Positions 10,641-22,784 of a DNA stretch of 64,000 nt are shown piece by piece. Made by a program: the position numbers and the translations under genes. The notes beneath the pieces are model-generated. The model had not been told where the DNA came from, ran no database searches, and was given only the letters and a program-made list of their open reading frames with translations. Source of the stretch: Trileptium ribeirensis (Eukaryota > Nematoda > Enoplea > Enoplida > Thoracostomopsidae); the NCBI GenBank assembly GCA_030248225.1, contig JASANE010017456.1, positions 85,817 to 149,816 of the forward strand, written 5' to 3'. Each line of letters begins with the position of its first letter. The first letter of the stretch is position 1.

Positions 10641-10835
10641 AACTCAAACGGCTAGCAGTTTATGATCGTAGGTAGGAACTACGATTTCACTGTGAACTAA
10701 CGAGTGTCTAGTGAGCCAACGGCGATGGGAATTCCTATAACTCAAACGGTTAGCAGTTTATGATCGTAGGTAGGAACTACGATTCACCGTGAACTAACGA
10801 GTGCAGTGAACCAACGGCAATTGGAATTCCTATAG
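10641..10835. repeat. Tandem duplication, two units of ~98 bp, each with a hairpin
   Basis: Units at 10641-10738 and 10739-10835 both begin AACTCAAACGG. Each contains ATCGTAGGTAGGAACTACGA, whose ATCGTAG and CTACGAT arms can form a perfect 7-bp stem with a 7-nt loop. Both end GGAATTCCTATA. High identity indicates a recent duplication. Confidence 0.85.
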
Positions 10836-12311
10836 CCCATAGAAAAAATGAGAATTGTTTAGCCGAAATACAGAAGAATTCGTATATTTACCTTAATAGA
10901 GAATGATTCTATAATTTTTAGATGCGTGCAAAAGTGCCCGGGGGAAAACAAAGTTCAACGGGGGGCGTGAACTGTGGCGAACATAGGTGGAGATCGAACT
11001 AGCTGTCCCCCTTATTTGAAGAAGTCAGACCAATAGTCTTCTTTGGTGTAATTCTAGCTTCTGTTAAATTGGCGCTACGTATCGGCTCGGAACTGAACTA
11101 AGGGTCTCGTAACTAAGCCAATCCAGCATAATCGATGTTTCTATAACCGCTAGAGCCGATTTTGTTCTGCTCGAAAACACGGTGGGTCGATTACGACTGC
11201 ATACGCGTAAAGGATGTGTCTTACTCGAAATTACAAAATATAACATCCAGGATTCCTTCAAAGTTAAGCCGGCTTTAATGATATTATTTTAAAAAATTTA
11301 TTGAAAATTCTAATCGTAACAAAACTTGTGTCGTATTATTAAGTCAAAATATTAGACTTGAAAACGCAACTACTTCATAGCTGTTTCTGGGAATCAGTTG
11401 ACAACAGGTAACCTGCGCGTAGTAGCTAGCACATTTCTACATGCTCAGTGGTATTAACTGGTATAACAAAAATAAAACCTAAAATGGTTTCTGACCAAAA
11501 ACCGCGATGGGCTGATCACTTTCACGCAGCTCGTTAGCTGTCAAAATGTATGTAAGCTTCCGTCTAGGATGATTGTTTTGGTGGCATGTATATACGTTAT
11601 CTACGCAAATAGGTTAAGTCCTCCGTTACGTGGCATGTGGTGTGAGAGTCGCTGGTAATAATCCAATACATGAAACTAATTACAATAGAATCTTAAGTTT
11701 GACCTTAAGATGCATGATAAAGTGAACTTCCAATGCACCGTTATAAATTTGCGATTTGTGGGTTTCGAGGGCCTGAAAAAAATTTTTAAGGGAAGCGAGA
11801 ACATATATATATTCATCTCTATATATGAAGGTCATTTTAATCACTATTTTTGATTTTAGCTTAAATACCCCACTTTGTTTGCGTGTAGCTTTTTCACCAC
11901 CCCTTAAGGTGGTTGTTGTATATATAGGCATAAAATTATTTTTTTCGCCGTAGGTTAGCATATTTATGTGGGTACATATACTAAGGGTCAAAATTTTCGT
12001 TCGCTTTTCTGAAAAATCGCCTCGAATCTGGAGGCCGAAATTTGTCAATTTTGAAAATATAGTGAGATGTTCACTATATCGCACTTAGCTCAGATCGCTA
12101 TAGGATTGGACTCTGCTCGACGAGTTGGATCAGAACCAGTTTTAAGGCAATTTTTTATGTAGATATTTTCAATGAGTCCCCGTGGTACCTAAAAACTCGA
12201 TAAACATAATTTTATATATCTTTCCATCCGCATGGATGGGCTCAGCTTTGTGGTGCTATGATTGACACATTTTGGCTAAGGGAGCTAAAAGAAAGGCCCA
12301 ACTTTGGTTTC
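10836..12311. other. Unassigned stretch, no supported gene
   Basis: The longest reading frame is 134 codons on the minus strand (11680-12084). It shows no recognisable domain, and its composition looks like translated AT-rich non-coding DNA. No repeat structure was recognised. Confidence 0.3.
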
Positions 12312-12400
12312 CCAGCTGCACCGTCGGCTTCCTGGTCACGATGCCCATGGGACCCGAATTTCCCAACCCTCAGCGGAAAGGCAGTGTAGGTTTGGCCTCC
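12312..12400 (+). repeat. Terminal module of the GC-rich element family (copy T1)
   Basis: CCCAGCTGCACCGTCGGCTT followed by CCT, and then ATGCCCATGGGACCCG, matches the inverted module at 29395-29446 (CCCAGCTAGACCGTCGGCTT, CCATACGACCCCG). The opening CAGCTGCACC also matches the outer end of the 57.7-64.0 kb palindrome. Confidence 0.5.
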
Positions 12401-12828
12401 TTCGGTGGCATACGAATCTGTAGCGTTGTATATATGATTTCTACAGGTTCCCCGAGAAAGAATCAACACTATGTATTGGTAATGAGTTACACTCGGTTAT
12501 ATGTTCTAACAACTTTATTGAGCATTGGTGCTCTAGAACTGAAACATCCGAATTTCCATATTTGCCTTTCATGATATTCATAACGTTTGCAAGTTTCCGC
12601 ATTCATAGTATGCCTCGGTTTCGTGCGATTTTCTAAGTTGCAGCTCTATAACCGATTCGATTTCATTTTTTATTGATTTTGCATTGAATTAGCTGGTTTA
12701 ATTTGCTTTCCTAATAAACGATTGCAACGGTTCAATCGATGTTGAGCGCTTTTTAGGTAAAACAAATTTTTACTCTGTTAGATTTGGTCCACAGTAGTAA
12801 CTAGTAGACGTAACATTTAAGGGACAGC

Positions 12829-12900
12829 AACTTTGGCATACTGGTAAGGACGCATTGAATTTTTGCGCGTAACTACGCAACCGGAGCTTATGCAGTGACG
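12829..12900 (+). repeat. Possible tRNA-like SINE head (weak)
   Basis: TTTGGCATACTGGTAAGGAC resembles an A box. The expected B box position has only a weak ACCGGAGCTTATGC. This is reported as a weak candidate only. Confidence 0.15.
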
Positions 12901-12948
12901 AGACACACTGCATTCGGTAAATAATATTAATGTAATAACCGGTGACGC

Positions 12949-13400
12949 AGCTGCATGGCGCAACTTCCTAACACCATGCCCATACGACCCCGGCTATCGT
13001 AACCTCAAGGGTGGACCGTGATTACAAAATTTTGAACCTATTCTTGGTCAGACCCAAGAAGCTACGCAGCTTAGCAGGCCACAGGCGCACGGGGTGTGTT
13101 CGGACCCCGCCCGAAAGGTTGCGCACGTGTCTAGTATCGGATATGATTTCTGAGGTCCCCCAGGGAGGCTAGCACCGACACCTGCTCATAGGTCATGGAG
13201 CCTAGCCGCTATTCCCTATCTTTAGACTCATCGGAAGTTGTTTAATTCTATTTTAGTGAGAGGAGTGTGGAAGCAAAATGTGCGAGTGTTCCTACAAATT
13301 TGAAGCTCAAGATGAGTTACCTGATTAAAATCGCGGTATGCTCCGTGTTAGAGCGTTGACCTATGTGGCCCCCACAGGGTTCCGACGAGCCCTGAGTGTT
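12949..13400 (+). repeat. Terminal module of the GC-rich element family (copy T2)
   Basis: It begins GCAGCTGCATGGCGCAACTT and runs through CCATACGACCCCGGCT, TTGGTCAGACC, GCAGCTTAGCAGGC, TGTTCGGACCCCGCC, CACGTGTCTAG, GAGGTCCCCCAGGGAGG and CCTGCTCATAGGT. The same sequence of landmarks occurs at 57708-57960: CTGGTCAGACC, GCTTAGCAGGC, TGTTCGGCCTGGCCCC, CACGTGTCCAG, CAGGTCCCCCTGAGGGAGG, CCTGCTCACAGGT. A diverged inverted copy ends at 29446. This is the best evidence that the two large structures are related. Confidence 0.65.
13336..13398 (+). repeat. tRNA-like segment within the terminal module
   Basis: ATGCTCCGTGTTAGAGCG resembles an A box. GGGTTCCGACGAGCCC, about 45 bp on, resembles a B box. 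The equivalent position in the palindrome (near 58010-58050) keeps only a GGCTCCGTCGAGCC hairpin. It could be a SINE-derived or polymerase III promoter relic. Confidence 0.25.
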
Positions 13401-15760
13401 TAATGTCGGATTATCAATGGCGTGGCCTGCGCTTTTCAATAAACTCTATTTCGATGATAGTATTCAAAATTCCCTACTGAACTTTTCAAATTATCGCTGG
13501 GGACGAGGTAACTTTTTCGATTGTGTTTCTCAGATTTTACTCCTAAATTCCAGTAAACCATGAAATAAATTAGATGGAAGGCCATGCTCGTCAGGGCTTG
13601 CGACATTCTCGCACACAAGCCAAGGCGAACAGGACCTGCTCGTCCATGCGGACAAACCAGAAAAGGAAAACTCCCTATCGTCTCGGCAACAAGTAAGGCG
13701 GTACTCGGTATTTCAAGATATAACGTTTATTTACAAAGATCAACTGTTATTAAGGGGACGAGGGTTCCTAAACTATAACGGGGCGGTACGAGTAAAGCGC
13801 TCCGGGAAAGCCTAGTCGTATCTCTCTATGGTGGCTTCGGTTTAATACAATGTCGCGGGTCGCTAAAAGAATTGGGGAGGAGCGTGCAGATATCCGCCTA
13901 CTGAGGTCTAGGGGCGGTTATCCCTGCTTCAGCTCAACGTTGGCGAATTAATCAGCTATGCGGCGCGATAAGCAGGGGCCCTAGTGTGCTTCAGAAATCG
14001 CTCCTCAATGCGAGTCGCTCTGGGCGACGAATAATAAGGCGGGGCAGAAGAAAAACGGTGGTCAGGGCTAACGGCGTGAGCTCGCTAACAATGCTTGAAC
14101 GCTGCGTGGGGCGATGCCGACTCTAATTGATGACAAGGGGTGCCTGGAAATTTGTCCTCAAAATATATTTACATAGGTGCATATGCCTAGGTTCGCTCTA
14201 TTGCGTTTGACATCCTTACCCACCTAATAGTGTATGACTGACCGAAAGATGAGCTCTGGAAGCAAACGTAGGGGAGAACTGGATTCGTTTCTTAGGTGTA
14301 TGCCGACGGGATGCGGTCATGGCGCTACACGGCATGGTGCGTCCTTATGAGCAGCTGACGAGGATGTCGTCCAGCCGATTGATTCCTAGTTGAACTCGGG
14401 GTTAGGTTTTGAATGGGGAGGCGAGTCTTTCGGGCGGAACGCACCTAGCTGAAGAGTAATGTGGCCTTATTTCCTACCTATTGGGGTCGTTTGCACTAAT
14501 CGGGCCATGGGCGATCGGCCCTGGACGCATTTGCGTCTTTGGTTTTGTTCTTCGGTTGTTTGTCTTTTGCCTCTCTCTAACGCCTATGTTTCCTATTTCA
14601 CTGCAATGTTGCAGTGTCTCAACTGCATTGTAACGCAGTTGAATTATTACCGACTTAATATTAAAAGTCGATGTACTCCTATGGCTGAATGGTTAAGACA
14701 TGTGAAACTGCAGCGGACCTAAATTCTCCGTGCAGGATCAAATCACGAAAGGGGAAAATGTAACTGGCTGGTACTGGAACTGTAGAAAAGTGAAACTGGG
14801 CATACATAGTACATAGCCTAACGGGCACTCATGATAAATAGTGAAACGTGGTGAAACTCGGCGATCGACTCGCCCCAACAAGAAAAAGGGGTTTTGCACT
14901 CGCCCAGTTTGGGGCCGAAATGGTCCGGGCGAGGAGGTGAGTTTTCTTTATTTTTAAAAAGTCCTAAAATTTTGTTTGAAGGCGGGGACACAATGTGTTT
15001 CTCCCGCAACGGCGGTTTCTAACGATGGCTCAGAGGGCGAGCCGTAATCCTAGTTCTTTTAGACAATGGTCTCGAGAGAAGACCATTGCGTAATGCAATG
15101 GTGAAGACCAGTAAATCTAATTGTTTTAGCCCCATAGTTATTTGGAGTCAGAACTGGGGTATCACAATTAAACAATGCACCATCGTCACAGATCGAAGTC
15201 GGCGGATTTTTCTCAGCTGGGGGTTGCGCCTCTAGCGCATCTTTAAACAAGCCGGGGGTCCAGAGGGCCATCTACCCTTGATTCGGTCAGTCGTCACAAT
15301 GAAACTTGTACCTAGGTAAGATATCAGCTAGATTTGTGAAAACGTCTTAGGGTTGGTGTCAAACAATCAAACTGAGACAATCTTTAAGCATTGTTCAGCG
15401 TAGGTAGCAAACACATTAAGCTCAAATGATAATACCTAGAATTTGATCTGTCTTTTGTATTCCCAAATTTTCTTAACTCACGAGTAAAGTGAAATTTTGA
15501 GGGTTTCCTAAAACCCGACGGAGGCTAGTCCTCCTTCCCTAATCTGCATTTCTGTCCAAGCCCAAACACGGCATGAGCATTGAACAGTCCACTAAGCTGC
15601 AAATTTGGAAAACCATCAAAACAAATCATCGAACAAGTCCTTATTTCGTGGTATGCACGTTCAAGAAATTTTACCGTGGACGGCTCAGGAAAATTCGTTG
15701 ATCCTAACTCAAAAGAAGCAAGTCATGTAAAGTCTGGACGTGAGGCGTCCATTTTGTTGT
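13401..15760 (+). other. GC-richer unassigned DNA between terminal module and copy A
   Basis: This stretch is unlike the surrounding AT-rich DNA and is probably part of the same large element. No reading frame with a recognisable product was found. It includes several G- and C-rich tracts (for example 13900-14050 and 14870-15040) and the tRNA-like segment at 14680. Confidence 0.35.
14680..14752 (+). repeat. tRNA-like SINE relic (Ser/Leu-type head)
   Basis: TGGCTGAATGGTTAAGACA is a good A box of the class II (Ser/Leu) type. GCAGGATCAAATCACG, 43 bp later, is a degenerate B box. No intact cloverleaf forms. It is likely a decayed tRNA-derived SINE within the GC-richer block. Confidence 0.4.
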
Positions 15761-18670
15761 GCCTTACCTAAGACCACGGGGAATCAGAAAGACTTCGCCT
15801 TAGTTTGATCAGTCCTCACTGCACTCTATACGGGTACATCCCGAATCGCCTAACGTCTCCTGCGTCGAAACTCGATATTAATGATTGATTCCAGAAATGG
15901 GATGTGAGTAGCATCTCGGGGGAACCGGGCGCTAGAACCTGAACGAGAGTATTTCTGTCTAAGTACGAAGGGTGCGCTACATTCAGGGGAAGCTAAACGA
16001 ATAGTCTGTTACTCTTCAATTAACAGGGAAAACAAACCCCTGTTGTCACTAGATCTTCCTCACACTTACGGTTGTCGATCCCTGGGGCAGCACCAGCTGA
16101 ACCCCTTCGCGAGGTGTATACCTGCGCGGAAATCTTTCGTCCATCGAGTAAATCCGAAGCGAAACGAAAAACGAGAAAGTCAGAGCTGCAGGAAAACTAA
16201 ACACAATAAAACAGTGCGTCGGAGCCGGTCAGTAAAGTCGACCGAACTCCGCGCTGTCGAAGTCCAACTGATTCCAAGATTCGACGCGCTGGTCGTAACC
16301 TCGAAATTTTCGCCTGTATGTTACGATGGCGATTTTGTCGCCGTCCAATCGTTGGCGATTTCTTGACGCCCACTTTTTTGGGTTTTCTGTCCAGTGTCCA
16401 ATTGGGGACACTATCGAATCTTGACGGCTACCGTAAACCGTCGATGTCCTTAAAGAGAGTCGGCTTCAATTAAATTTGCCGACTTTAAGTTTGAATCTTC
16501 CGAGTACTCGGAAGTTGACCATCTGTGATTTTTGTCCGAATTTTCCCAAGAAAAGTAGATTTTGAAGTCCCTACTTCCCGTCCTCATCGCCGGATGTCCA
16601 GCGAAATTGGATCCTAAACTAACAAGATTTGAACTGCTTCCGGTCCCAGCTTAACTTAAACTATTGCAGATACTTTCGGGTCACGCAATTTCTCTCTTCA
16701 ACCCCAATTAGCGTGACAATCTGCTCGAAATTCGGACTATTTACTCTTCCCAGCCCATCCGAGTCGGCAAACATCAACTCGGCCTTTGTGGTTTTCGACT
16801 TGCCGCCCTCCTAATTAAGCTAATTTGAATTAGCAATGTGACCCTAACTCGCGAGGACACCTTAGAACGTCAAGAAAAATCAAGCTAATTTCTAATTTTC
16901 ATGCGAGTATGTCTGCTTCAAAGTCGCGCCGGGGGGGAACCAACGGCGGGAACGTGCCCGTCTCAAGGCCAGAGACGCGGCGAATCCCTACCTATTCCTA
17001 GTTTGTCAGGCGTCCTGTTCCAGAGTCCCTAGGGTCCGTGGGAGGGCCCTAAAGTCGCCCCCCGTTCGTCCTATTCGTCCATACTTCGTCCGTCCGTAAA
17101 ACTCTAAAATTTAATAAATTTTAGTATGTGGTGTCCTTGTTCGTCCGTTTTTTCATGTCCTCATATATATGTATACAGTTCTTACATGTATATAATATAC
17201 ATATACACACATATACACACATATATACACATATGTATAACACACATATACACACAGACACACACATATATACTACACACAGTAGACACATTGGCGTCCT
17301 GAGCGACAGAAAGGTCGCTCAGGATAAATACACACACACGACATATCAAACACAACAACAACAACGACGACAAAGAAGGAAACCGACCAGAAACGTCGGT
17401 TAGAGAGAGAACGAGGACAAAAAGCGAAAGGACACCGAGGACACGAGAAGACAACGGAAGAGCGCGGGAAGGGTGGCGGGACAAGGGGAATCCAGTGGGA
17501 TTTTCGAGGGGCTGGGTTCAGATTCGGTCCCAGGACGGAAAACGGGGTCGATTGACGCCAAACACGAGGGGGAAGGACGTAGTAACGGGTCGGAACCCAC
17601 TTATGGGTTCCTCTGTGTATTAGTATGGGGAGCTTTAGCGGGCTCTCCTGCGTTAACGGTTGGGCGGAACGACGCCCGCCGGGTATCGTTAGTCTCGCCG
17701 TCCAACGGCGATTTAAACGAGGGGTGATATTGCTACTGGGGCGGCAGGAATAAGAACGGTACTAAAATCGCGGCGATTAGAGAGAGTGATGGCTACGGTG
17801 GGGGCGCGTTTGTTGGTCGTGCGGGTTAACGGCGCGGCGGATCGATACCCGCCGGGTATTTTTGGAAATATCTCATCGAGACGAATCCACTGAGGGGCGG
17901 TTCGCCCATTTTAATAGTGTGGAGCGAAAAATCTCGATTTATCGGTGCCCATCAGCTATTGACAACAGCTTGCTAGGCACCTTTGCGGGGCTACCGCGGG
18001 TCAGCAGGGACTCGGACGGAGGTCCGGCACATATCGTTGGGTTCAATTAGTCACGATGAACAAAACGAGGGGTCGCATGCACCGGTTCGAACGCGGGATA
18101 GGGCAACGAGGATGTCTGAAAGTGGGGGTTTGTATTAATTGCAACCTACAATGGGCTACAGGAACGAAGCGGTTTTACCCAAAAGAGTTGTCCACAACAC
18201 ACACACGAATAGATGCATTTACATACTTTATATATGGTATATCCTAAATATATGGAAGGTAACAGTCCGGATTTCACGTTGACAATCCCACCTAGCGTAA
18301 GTAGAGATTGTCTCCACACGTTACAAACGAAGTTCTGGCGGTGTCCGGCGCGGTTTTGGATGTCCACTCACAATTCCCCAAAGTGTTATACCAGTCTGCC
18401 CCGGTTATTTTCCGGGTCATGGTACCATAGTCGGTGGCGGGCCATCAAATTAACCCGTCATCCGGCGTCCCTTTTACTCGCGAAGGCTACGAAAATTATG
18501 CTTTCCGCTTGTTGCAATTGTTGTTTTCCGTAACCATTACTTAGTCTATCGTTAAAACCAAGTAAATTTAATATTTTTGATCTCAGTCTTAACAAACGTG
18601 TTTTCCTGAACGTGCAGCCAGGGGCCTCCTATTCCCGGACGGTCGTAACCGTCAACCTATAGCACATAGG
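15760..18670 (+). repeat. Large GC-rich repeat, copy A
   Basis: Same-orientation match to copy B (24170-28015). Anchor pairs are: ACCACGGGGAATCAGA at 15773 with ATCACGGGGAACCAGA near 24180; CCGGTCAGTAAAGT (16225) with CCGGTCAGTAGAGT (24621); GTCGGTTAGAGAGAG (17395) with GTCGGTTATAGAGAGA (26331); GGGCGGAACGACGCC (17662) with GGGCAGAACGATGCC (26570); GGGGTCGCATGC (18069 and 26971); ATTCCCGGACGGTCGTAA (18631 and 27993). No conserved reading frame is shared, so the sequence is non-coding or very decayed. It carries a CA/TA simple repeat at 17165-17290. Confidence 0.65.
17165..17290. repeat. (CA/TA)n simple repeat
   Basis: Interrupted TATACACACA, ATATACACA and ACACACAGACACACAC tracts. It may be the source of the long 'open' frames on both strands here, which should not be read as genes. 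Confidence 0.9.
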
Positions 18671-18835
18671 GTTTTCGACCAATTTTCCAGTCTCGTCGGT
18701 GTGTGTCTCAGTTTTCAGTCTCACAGGTCGGTTGAGGCTGCTCATTTCCTCATAATCTGGTCGGATCGTAACACTCGTCCCGGTCACAATAGTCAGTTAC
18801 AACAACGAAACACAGCATGTTACACGAGACGGTTC

Positions 18836-19148
18836 AATGCTACGGCATTTTATACAAACTGCGCAATGATACGGCGTTTCATACAAACTGTACAATAATA
18901 CGGCATTTCATACAAACTGTGCAATGATACAGCATTCATTTTATACAAACTGTTCGATGATACGGCATTCATTTTATACAAACTGTTCAATGATACGGCA
19001 TTCATTTTATACAAACTGTTAAATGATACGGCATTCATTTTATACAAACTGTTCAATGATACGGCATTCATTTTATACAAACTGTTCAATAATACGGTAT
19101 TTTTATACAATCATTTTTTGTGATACAACATTTTTATACAAACTGTCA
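18836..19148. repeat. Minisatellite, three 29-bp then five 33-bp units plus decayed units
   Basis: Units start at 18836, 18865 and 18894 (29 bp each), then at 18923, 18956, 18989, 19022 and 19055 (33 bp each), with degenerate units from 19088 on. The 33-bp form contains GGCATTCATTTTATAC where the 29-bp form has GGCATTTTATAC or GGCATTTCATAC, a 4-bp insertion. The minus strand reads through as an 11-residue periodic peptide only because 33 is divisible by three. Confidence 0.92.
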
Positions 19149-20308
19149 CGTGCCAACGCGTTCCACTACAATTTTGGGTGCAAAAGTCATGAAATGCTCG
19201 TGACAGGGCCGACGCGGCCCTGTTACATTAAAACCTATTAAGGATGCTTTTTTCGTATTATTTTTGTAACATTACGACGTATGAGCTCAAATGTCCCTTA
19301 ATAACGCGAATTCGTGTAATTAAAGGACATAACTGGGCGAAAAAGGGACAGATGGTGGAAATCAGGGACACGCAAAATTCAACGAAACTTTAATTAAAAA
19401 TATGGAACAGACAAATTAATGCAATGATTAGTTCCCTCAAGGTGCAATTACGCAAATTGTAATCGTTTCTGGCATTCGGCGCTGTGGTTTCCGACACTGG
19501 TCATTCTTTAGTTTTTGGTATCTCAAAAAATAAAAGTGATGCGAAAGCACAATTTCAGTTTATCTGCTTGAAACGTTTACTCTTAACACTACAATTCCAG
19601 CTGTAATTTTGTAACTTAAATTTGCAAATGCAAATAGCGTGTCAATAGCAGTAGTTATCTTTGTATATAATCAATTATCTTGGTAACTATATATTAGCAC
19701 AACAAGGTCAAACCAAAACTAAGGGTTCACAGTGAAAATACATTTCTGCTTGCCTTACTATAGTTTTTAAACGCTGTAAGCTAGGACAAAAACCTGTCGC
19801 TATCAACCAAACAGAACAAGACTATATGTGCCTACACACTTGTTGTCCCTGGGTTGAATAATTTCCAGGACTTTTTCAAACATTTCTTCTGCAAAGCGAA
19901 AATGTATCACAGGTCTGGTTTGAAAGACAAATATCTTATACAGCTTATTCGGAACCAAAAGTTTCCCACAGCTTTTTTAAAGATGTTAGTTTTTAAGGAT
20001 ATGAAACGAGAAGTGGTACTTGCGTTTTATAAACAGTTTAGTGCTAAATCATTTTCAGTAGCCATTCGCGACAACACGGCATCTATTTATATAAGTATAT
20101 ATAAAGTAGGTTCACACTGAGGTGTGCGCGTGCAAAAATTACTATTATTCCCGATTAAAGATGTTGACATATATAATTCAACACGAGTTCCTGTGGCAAA
20201 ATAGATTATATATATAACCTGTATGTAATAAATGTCCACAGTCGCGATTTACCAGTCACTGTCAATACAATGCCTTTCAGCACTCAGGACAAAACAAAAA
20301 CTTCTTCC
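19149..20308. other. Unassigned AT-rich stretch
   Basis: Contains a GGGCCGACGCGGCCC palindrome at about 19206. Otherwise there is no recognisable gene or repeat. The 88-codon frame at 19854 has no recognisable product. Confidence 0.3.
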
Positions 20309-20311
20309 TAA

Positions 20312-20905
20312 TGCATCATTTACCTTAAGATGTGTGCATCTAGGGTCGGATTCTGTCACAGAGCCAATTCCGGCTCGCGACAAAAACGCACAGCCGCATT
20401 CGGCCCTTCATAAATAAAATGAATAGCTAACCTATGCTAGTACGTTTGCACGAGCCGAGAGTGGCTATGTGTCAGGGGTTGATAGCCAGGACGGACTACA
20501 AAAAACATTTATTACGTTCAGTTTAGCAGTTTTACAGGTAAAATATTTCGCCCTAGGCCCAATAAATGCAAGATTAGTTCCTGGTAGCTATGTAAAACAA
20601 GCTCTTTTATGCATGAAAATTACTTTATTGTAACTGGAAGGATGTTTTACCGATATATGACCATAAATATCACCAATTAGTGATTTTCCATTGTCGTCAT
20701 ATATTTTTGTCTTTTAGAGCCGTTTCCGGCCCTTGTGAAAATTTATCAGCCTCGCTTTACTATTAGCTAAATATATTAGTAGGGTCTGGCTCGTCCCAAA
20801 AAATGTCACACTGGCTGACCGCGGCTAGCCAAGCATCGCTTTAGAGCCGCAGCAGACTGTGACAAAACCCGGCCCTGCTGCGCACATCTTAAGGTAAATG
20901 ATGCA
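20312..20905. mobile_element. MITE with TGCATCATTTACCTTAAGAT ends, TAA target duplication
   Basis: The left end TGCATCATTTACCTTAAGAT, followed by GTG, is matched perfectly in reverse by the right end. The inverted similarity continues through GGGTCGG/GGGCCGGG and TTCTGTCACAGAG/TTTTGTCACAGTC. Both ends are flanked by TAA (20309-20311, 20906-20908), a PIF/Harbinger-like 3-bp duplication. At 594 bp it is non-coding, with ~50-bp terminal inverted repeats. Confidence 0.75.
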
Positions 20906-20943
20906 TAACCTACGAAGCGCAGTTCGTGTGCAGCCCATCACAA

Positions 20944-22085
20944 CACTCATTGCAATCCTTTCTTTGCCAAAACGCCTTCAGACCAGTATACGCCGCACCC
21001 TTTACATCGCCATTCCTGCTGCTGTTTTGCCTTTTGCCGGCCGGAGGTTCCCTGTACCCGATGTAAAGCTTCCGGACTGGTAAGGTGTGTGTCGAATGGC
21101 CTCTTATGCTTTTCGAATACGTCAAGAGATTTTTGCGGAAGTATTGAATAGAGGTTGCTGAGAATTTCTGTTGAACTACGTTGAGACCGAGTTGGCTCGT
21201 GATGAAACCCTAATTCAGGACTTCCGAATCCCGCAAGGGGTTGCAAGACAGCAAATTCAGCGCCATCGGTTTCGACATGACCCTCCTGAACTGCCACAGG
21301 GGCTAATTGTTCAACGGAAAATTGTCCAACGCTGTTTTCAGCAGAATCAGTAAGACCATCCGGCGTTGCGATTATTTCGTTGTCGTGCGTTTTCTCAACA
21401 ACGTCCAGCCGTTGGGGATCATGGCCGCATAGAACCTAAGTTGAAGGCGCACTACTAAAGCGCTGACGTCATCTAATTGCTTGGCTGTGTCAGAATCGGT
21501 GCCAGTTTGACATGAGCTCGTCTCAAAAGAATCAGCATTTGCATTAATTACGATTCTCGGGGAAAATTCCCGTAGCAACAAACGAAGAAATAGTGTTCTC
21601 TGGCTTCGTTACCCGCTTCCAAGCTAAACTAAAAATTCGATTAAAAGTCTCGTTATCAATGCTAGCCCCTGATTGAAGAATCAGTGTACCTTATTTCTGT
21701 ATTCACGTTTCATTTATCTGAACGGAATCCGGTCAAGTGGTTGCGGCTGATGGCTGGAGTGCGGTGGGATGCAAACCAGCTGAACATTATTTTCAAAAGG
21801 TCATTTTAATAAGGGTGCTGTCCACGTGGAACTGTGCTTGTCAAGGACAAGAAAACAATGCTGAGATTGAGCACGCTCAGGCAAATACTTCACAAAGTGT
21901 TGAAGAAATAATTTCTGCATAGCTTCTGCCGTCATGTATCCAGAATGAGTTGTCCGGATCATCGTGTTAGTAGGATGTTTGCAATGCAGTGCAATTTCCA
22001 CTGCATTGTATTTTCTCGAATCATAATTTTGATATTTCCATCGCGCATTCGAGATACATTTTCGAGGATGGGACTCTGTCATCGT
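20944..22085 (-). pseudogene. pogo/Tigger-type (DDE_1) transposase pseudogene
   Basis: The minus-strand frame at 21801-22082 contains GYMTAEAMQKLFLQHFVKYL and LVLDKHSST. These match the pogo/jerky pattern 'GWMt...F..wl.hF ... LLLDgHsSH', with one catalytic Asp in VLDKH. Past a stop at about 21801, the frame continues to NNVQLVCIPPHSSHQPQPLD (about 21700-21770), the family hallmark 'I.L..PPHtSH..QPLD'. A further frame (20947-21297) contains 'FDTHLTSPEALHRVQ' followed by a charged stretch, like the C-terminal tail of these transposases. Stops and frameshifts show it is dead. The N-terminal CENP-B-like DNA-binding region was not found. The enzyme would have cut and pasted a Tc1/mariner-superfamily element. 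Its terminal repeats were not identified. Confidence 0.78.
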
Positions 22086-22784
22086 GCAACAAAATCCTAT
22101 GATGACAGAGAGAGAAATCTGAATGTAAACCTGGAATATATATCTCTGAATCCGAATCTGACCTGCAAATATATACGACCTAACGGGTCACCGAAACAAA
22201 AGAAAAAATCTAAAAAATGAGCGATCAAGCCGCCCTAAAAAAATTTGAGGGTTTGGCTCTCGTCGGGTCTGAAGAAAAAATTTCTCAGATCCGAGCTAAT
22301 TTCAGATGGTTGGAGGTAGTGCTAGAATTTATATTTTGTCCCAAGTTTTGGTTGAAACTGTTCTTGACATTATTTTGGATGGTTCTAAACCTTGGGTAAT
22401 TACGTACAGCTTATTTTGTCAGTATGACTACCCACTAATTACTCAGTTCATGACTATTCGAGAGACGAATCTTGAGTATCTGCGCGATTTTGCAAATACT
22501 GCTTAGCTGATCAAGTTGGTCCTATGAAATTGTTGATATGGCGTAATCCCGGCTCGGAAGAGACGCACGGGTTTACGTTTAACCGGAGGTTCATATGAAT
22601 TCACGAGGTTCCAATAAAGTTGAGTATCATGGGAAATTTTCAATGTACACAGTCTGACAAAATAAATAATTAAAACCGAACTCTGCATTCTTAATCGACA
22701 TTTGGTGTAGTAATGTGTGAATAAATTTAAGGTGACTCCGCCAAGTATCCTATTCTGTCATTACCGATATCGAATCGCAAACCC

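Noticed and set aside
18850..19110. Minus-strand 86-codon periodic 'SLNSLYKMNAV' protein
   Set aside because: It is an artefact of the 33-bp minisatellite, whose unit length is a multiple of three.
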